Part shown: piece after piece, positions 60,827 to 64,000 of the stretch
Numbering within the stretch: position 1 is the first letter of the stretch
Layout: each line of letters begins with the position of its first letter
The notes under the pieces: generated by a model
Databases searched by the model: none
Told to the model about the DNA's origin: nothing
Seen by the model: only the letters and a program-made list of their open reading frames with translations
NCBI RefSeq assembly: GCF_014197035.1
Contig: NZ_JACIEU010000016.1
Coordinates: 62,001-126,000 of the forward strand
Source: Sphingobium scionense
GTDB lineage: Bacteria; Pseudomonadota; Alphaproteobacteria; Sphingomonadales; Sphingomonadaceae
Reading direction: 5' to 3'
DNA length: 64,000 nucleotides
Program-made: the position numbers and the translations under genes

Positions 60827-60864
60827 TTGATATTGGATCCAATAACGTAAATTATGGATCCAAT
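60827..60864 (+). promoter_or_regulatory. vanA promoter with two VanR-type operators
   Basis: ATTGGATCCAAT (60832-60843) is a perfect palindrome with the core sequence known as the Caulobacter VanR operator. A second copy with 10 of 12 matches (TATGGATCCAAT) lies at 60853-60864, 21 bases on. A possible promoter TTGATA (60827) / AATTAT (60850) with 17-base spacing brackets the first operator. AGGAG follows at 60868, 6 bases before the ATG. Confidence 0.8.
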
Positions 60865-60878
60865 AATAGGAGTGGATC

Positions 60879-61946
60879 ATGCGAGCAGATTTGGCGCCGG
60901 CCGGCGCGCAATTATGGCCGAAGGATAGCTGGTATGTAGCCTGCACCTCGGCTGAAGTGACCGACCAGGCCCTGGGACGAACCATCTGTAACGAACGCAT
61001 GGTGTTCTTTCGCGGCAAGGATGGCACGGTTTGCGCGCTGGAGGATTTCTGCCCGCACCGCGGCGCCCCACTCTCCCTTGGCTTTGTCAGGGGTGGGCAA
61101 TTGGTCTGCGGCTATCATGGCCTTGTGACCGACTGTCACGGCAAGGTCGCCTCCATGCCCGGCCAGCGGGTCGGCGGCTTCCCCAAAACCCGCCATTTTC
61201 CGACGATCGAACGTTATGGCTTCATCTGGGTATGGCCCGGCAGAGCCGATGCGTCCAACCCGGCCGCGCTGCATCATCTTGAATGGGCGGAAAGCGCCGA
61301 TTGGGCCTATGGTGGCGGCTATTATCACATCGCCTGCGACTATCGGCTGATGGTCGACAATCTCATGGACCTGACCCATGAAACCTATGTCCATGCCAGC
61401 AGCATCGGACAGAAGGAAATCGACGAGGCCCCGGTCAAGACCCATGCAACCGACAGGGAGGTCGTCACCAGCCGGTTCATGGATGCCGTTTCGGCGCCGC
61501 CTTTCTGGCAAATGGCGCTTCGGGGTGCAGGCCTGCCGGAGGACGCGCCGGTCGACCGCTGGCAAATCTGCCGCTTCACCCTACCGAGCCACGTCATGAT
61601 CGAAGTGGGTGTCGCGCTGCAGGGACGCGGCGGTTATGAGGCCGATGACGCGCTCAAGGCATCCGCGATCGTCGTCGATTTCATCACGCCGGAAACCGAG
61701 ACATCACACCATTATTTCTGGGGCATGGCGCGTCGCTTCGCGACCGAGGACGAAATGCTCACTGACACGATCCGCGAGGGACAGGGCCGGATCTTCGCGG
61801 AGGATCTCGACATGCTCGAACAGCAGCAGGCAAATTTGACCCGATATCCCGATCGCCGGCTGTTGAAGCTCAACATCGATGCGGGCGGGGTGCGATCGCG
61901 CATGATGATCGAGCGGGCCATCGCAGCGGAGATCACACCGATTTGA
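60879..61946 (+). CDS. vanA: Vanillate O-demethylase oxygenase subunit-like Rieske protein
   Basis: VanA demethylates vanillate to protocatechuate and formaldehyde. The 355-residue protein carries a Rieske [2Fe-2S] site (Cys58, His60, Cys77, His80 in CPHRGAP and LVCGYHG) and mononuclear iron ligands in DNLMDLTHETYVH (Asp164 region, His167, His172). Operators of VanR type in its promoter and a GntR gene behind it support the vanillate assignment; other aryl O-demethylases are possible. No reductase subunit gene (vanB) is adjacent within the window. Confidence 0.87.
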   Translation: MRADLAPAGAQLWPKDSWYVACTSAEVTDQALGRTICNERMVFFRGKDGTVCALEDFCPHRGAPLSLGFVRGGQLVCGYHGLVTDCHGKVASMPGQRVGGFPKTRHFPTIERYGFIWVWPGRADASNPAALHHLEWAESADWAYGGGYYHIACDYRLMVDNLMDLTHETYVHASSIGQKEIDEAPVKTHATDREVVTSRFMDAVSAPPFWQMALRGAGLPEDAPVDRWQICRFTLPSHVMIEVGVALQGRGGYEADDALKASAIVVDFITPETETSHHYFWGMARRFATEDEMLTDTIREGQGRIFAEDLDMLEQQQANLTRYPDRRLLKLNIDAGGVRSRMMIERAIAAEITPI

Positions 61947-61977
61947 CAGCCGGCGAGCAACCTTCAAAAGGCATGTC

Positions 61978-62724
61978 ATGCAGGATCCATCCGACAGCGA
62001 CGCGAATGTCGACCAGCGCCCCACCAAGCCCGGACAGCATGTCATCATCTCCTTGCGGCGCATGATTGCCCAAGGGGTGATCCAGCCGGGCGAGCGGATT
62101 GCCGAAGTGGCGACGGCGGCGGCACTCGGGGTTTCACGCATGCCGGTCCGCACCGCGCTTCGGGCGCTCGAAGCGGAGGGACTGGTCACCAAGCTGGGTG
62201 GTCGCGGCTACGCCGCACGGGCGATCACGGCGTCCGAGATCCATGGCGCGATCGAAGTCCGCGGCGTGCTGGAAGGATTGGCGGCGCGCCGGATCGCGAC
62301 GCAGGGCCTTTCCTCACTGGATGAACAACGCTTTGCGGCATGCCTGACGCAGGGAGATGCCATTTTTTCCAAGGGCTGCCTAAGCGACGGCGACCTTGAT
62401 CGCTTCCACGCCTATAATCTGGCCTTCCACGATCTGCTGATCGACATATGCGGCAACCCGTCGATCGGACAGGCGCTGGCGCGCAACAATCACCTGCCCT
62501 TCGCTTCGGCATCCGCACTGGCCGTCGACTGGAACGACCGCCCTGCCGAGTTCGCGCATCTTGAGGCAGCCCATCGGGCGCATTGCGCCGTGGTCGATGC
62601 GATCCTGCGCCGAGCCCCCGACGAGGCGGAACGGGTGATGCGCAACCATGCCGAAGCCGCCGTCGGCAGCGCCTCCATATTCAGGCGCCTGGGGATCGGC
62701 CTCGGTGCATCATCGACCGCCTAG
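61978..62724 (+). CDS. vanR: GntR/FadR family regulator, probable VanR
   Basis: The 248-residue regulator has an N-terminal winged HTH (ISLRRMIAQGVIQPGERIAE, then LGVSRMPVRTALRALEAEGLV) and an FCD ligand domain with metal-type residues (HDLLIDICGN, HRAHCAVVDAIL, RNHAEA). It follows vanA by 31 bases. By context and the operator sequence it should repress vanA until vanillate binds. Confidence 0.85.
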   Translation: MQDPSDSDANVDQRPTKPGQHVIISLRRMIAQGVIQPGERIAEVATAAALGVSRMPVRTALRALEAEGLVTKLGGRGYAARAITASEIHGAIEVRGVLEGLAARRIATQGLSSLDEQRFAACLTQGDAIFSKGCLSDGDLDRFHAYNLAFHDLLIDICGNPSIGQALARNNHLPFASASALAVDWNDRPAEFAHLEAAHRAHCAVVDAILRRAPDEAERVMRNHAEAAVGSASIFRRLGIGLGASSTA

Positions 62725-62735
62725 ACGGCCGCCCC

Positions 62736-63215
62736 TCAGCGCCCGTCGACAACAATTCCGTCCGGGCCGTCCTGCCCTTGCTGCGCGATACGGGCCAGCG
62801 CAGCGTGCAACTGCGCTCGATCACCTTCGCCCAGCAAGGCGTCGAACCGCGCCTCATGACGGTCCATCGTCGTTTCGACCCGTTCGCGCAGCCTTGCCCC
62901 CTCTTCCGTGAGCGACAGGGCAAGCGAGCGCCCATCGACCGGCGCCTTGGCCACCAGCCCCTTGGCATGCAGCCCCGCGATCAGCGGCGCCATATTGGCC
63001 CGCTTGATCCCCAATGTCTTGCCGACGTCGCTCTGGATGCAGCCCGGCGTCGCACCGACCAGCATCAGGATGCTGCCTTCTACCGGGCGCAGGCCCAGAT
63101 CGGCCAGGCTGGCACCAAGGTCGGCCATCATGACCAGCGAGGCTCGGCGCAACAGATAGCCGAGGCGAGACGCAAGCGGATCATGCGCGGCGGGGGCGAG
63201 GGAGATTTCATCCAT
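62736..63215 (-). CDS. MarR family transcriptional regulator
   Basis: The 159 residues have a MarR winged helix: VEGSILMLVGATPGCIQSDVGKTLG, then IKRANMAPLIAGLHAKGLV and RSLALSLTEEGARLRERV. It is divergent from the aldehyde dehydrogenase with a 72-base spacer containing repeats, so it probably represses that gene in response to an aromatic aldehyde, acid or CoA ester. Convergent with vanR. Confidence 0.92.
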   Translation of the reverse strand: MDEISLAPAAHDPLASRLGYLLRRASLVMMADLGASLADLGLRPVEGSILMLVGATPGCIQSDVGKTLGIKRANMAPLIAGLHAKGLVAKAPVDGRSLALSLTEEGARLRERVETTMDRHEARFDALLGEGDRAQLHAALARIAQQGQDGPDGIVVDGR

Positions 63216-63232
63216 GCACCCTTCATAACGCT

Positions 63233-63272
63233 ATTGCCCATAGCAATCAACATTGATATGTCACATAGCAAT
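63233..63272. promoter_or_regulatory. Repeats in the MarR-aldehyde dehydrogenase spacer
   Basis: CATAGCAAT occurs at 63239-63247 and 63264-63272. Inverted pairs ATTGC/GCAAT (63233-63247) and ATCAA/TTGAT (63246-63257) lie in the same 40 bases. This is where a MarR dimer site would be expected; which element is bound is undecided. Confidence 0.55.
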
Positions 63273-63287
63273 AATGAGGAGTCGGAT

Positions 63288-64000
63288 ATGCCTGGATCGG
63301 AAATTTTCCTGTCGATCGGCGGCGAGCAGCGCCGCACCGTTCATAGCTTCAGTCGCATCGATCCGGTGACGGGCGCGGTCGCGACACAGGCGGCAGCCGC
63401 CAATGTGGAAGACGCTCTGGCAGCCGTCGACGCAGCGCAGGCCGCCTTCCCCGCCTGGGCCGCGCTCGGCCCCAATGCCCGCCGCACCGCGCTACTGAAG
63501 GCCGCCGACGCCCTGGACGCCCGCGCCGCCGATTTCGTCGACGCGATGATGGCGGAGATTGGCGCGACCGAAGGATGGGCACGGTTCAACCTGATGCTAT
63601 CCAGTTCGATGGTGCGCGAGGCGGCATCGCTGACCACGCAGATCGGCGGCGAAGTGATCCCTTCGGACAAGCCGGGCTGCCTTGCCATGGCCATTCGCGA
63701 ACCGGCCGGCGTGGTGCTGAGCATGGCCCCCTGGAATGCGCCGATCATCCTGGCGACGCGCGCGATTGCCGTGCCCTTGGCTTGCGGCAATACGGTGGTG
63801 CTCAAGGCATCGGAGCAATGCCCCCGTACCCATGGGCTGATCGTCGAGGCCTTTGTCGAGGCCGGACTGGGCGGCGGCATCGTCAACCTGATCACCAACG
63901 CGCCGCAGGATGCGGCCGATGTCGTCGGTGCGATGATCGATCATCGCGCTGTCCGCCGCGTCAACTTTACCGGCTCGACGGCGGTGGGGCGGATCATTGC
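63288..64000 (+). CDS. Aldehyde dehydrogenase, vanillin/salicylaldehyde type (3' end outside window)
   Basis: The visible 237 residues are the N-terminal half of an NAD(P)-dependent aldehyde dehydrogenase: AAFPAWAALGPNARRTALL, VVLSMAPWNAPIILATRAIA with the catalytic Asn, NTVVLKASEQCPRT (cofactor Lys) and RRVNFTGSTAVGRII. The catalytic Cys is beyond the edge. EQCPRTH instead of the usual E-x-SP resembles the NahF / vanillin dehydrogenase (LigV, Vdh) branch. GAGGAG is 6 bases before ATG 63288. With vanA it would convert vanillin to vanillate to protocatechuate. Confidence 0.9.
   Translation, partial: MPGSEIFLSIGGEQRRTVHSFSRIDPVTGAVATQAAAANVEDALAAVDAAQAAFPAWAALGPNARRTALLKAADALDARAADFVDAMMAEIGATEGWARFNLMLSSSMVREAASLTTQIGGEVIPSDKPGCLAMAIREPAGVVLSMAPWNAPIILATRAIAVPLACGNTVVLKASEQCPRTHGLIVEAFVEAGLGGGIVNLITNAPQDAADVVGAMIDHRAVRRVNFTGSTAVGRII

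Noticed and set aside
1..64000. CRISPR arrays, insertion sequences, prophage genes, tRNA or rRNA genes
   Set aside because: No regularly spaced repeats, transposase or integrase motifs, or tRNA-like cloverleaf sequences were seen in the spacers read.

Overview
The window reads as high-GC alphaproteobacterial DNA, most likely a sphingomonad (Sphingobium/Sphingomonas/Novosphingobium type). The inference rests on a FecI/FecR/TonB-dependent receptor set, the oxygen-requiring cobalamin route (CobG, CobF, CobE), a gatCAB operon, PQQ-dependent glucose oxidation, and a vanillate/vanillin catabolic edge whose operators have the Caulobacter VanR core sequence. No tRNA, rRNA, insertion sequence, prophage or CRISPR array was seen. 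This is ordinary chromosome with several compact operons.

Region by region: 1-7.0 kb holds a leftward glycogen operon (glgP-glgB-glgC, glgC cut by the window edge) with a serine hydrolase upstream. 7.1-14.4 kb is a rightward cell-surface signalling cassette (ECF sigma, FecR anti-sigma, TonB-dependent receptor) followed by a large autotransporter and a strong terminator. 14.6-16.0 kb has two tandem paralogous secreted proteins of unknown function. 16.0-20.1 kb is gatC-gatA-vapB-vapC-gatB: a complete VapBC toxin-antitoxin pair lies inside the essential amidotransferase operon, with its own palindromic operator. 20.2-24.0 kb holds a DUF3089 hydrolase, ruvX, an NDH-2 type NADH dehydrogenase and a TetR regulator.

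24.0-36.1 kb is a carbon-uptake block. An OprB porin is paired with membrane glucose dehydrogenase. Next to it, a C4-dicarboxylate set (dctA, an alginate-export-type porin, a membrane-anchored malate:quinone oxidoreductase) is divergent from dctB-dctD. The DctD has lost the GAFTGA sigma-54 contact loop. 36.2-43.5 kb carries yaaA, an MFS pump, an aldo/keto reductase, a LysR regulator, an HTH/HhH protein beside an ImmA-like protein whose catalytic Glu is Gln, a DEDDh exonuclease and a carboxylesterase.

43.6-52.4 kb is a tightly overlapping aerobic cobalamin operon (cobG-H-I-J-L-E-M-B-F) behind a cobalamin riboswitch. cobK sits on the opposite strand, overlapping both cobJ and cobL. 52.6-60.7 kb is an oxidoreductase/hydrolase cluster in which several products carry export signals, with a LysR regulator in the middle and a deletion-broken quinone oxidoreductase at the end. 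60.8-64 kb begins an aromatic-acid catabolism locus: vanA, a VanR-like GntR regulator, a MarR regulator and an aldehyde dehydrogenase that runs off the window.

The most noteworthy signals are the vapBC insertion in gatCAB, the cobK wedge in the cob operon, the GAFTGA-less DctD with a nearby palindrome, the inactive-looking ImmA with its partner gene, and a group of apparently exported redox enzymes.
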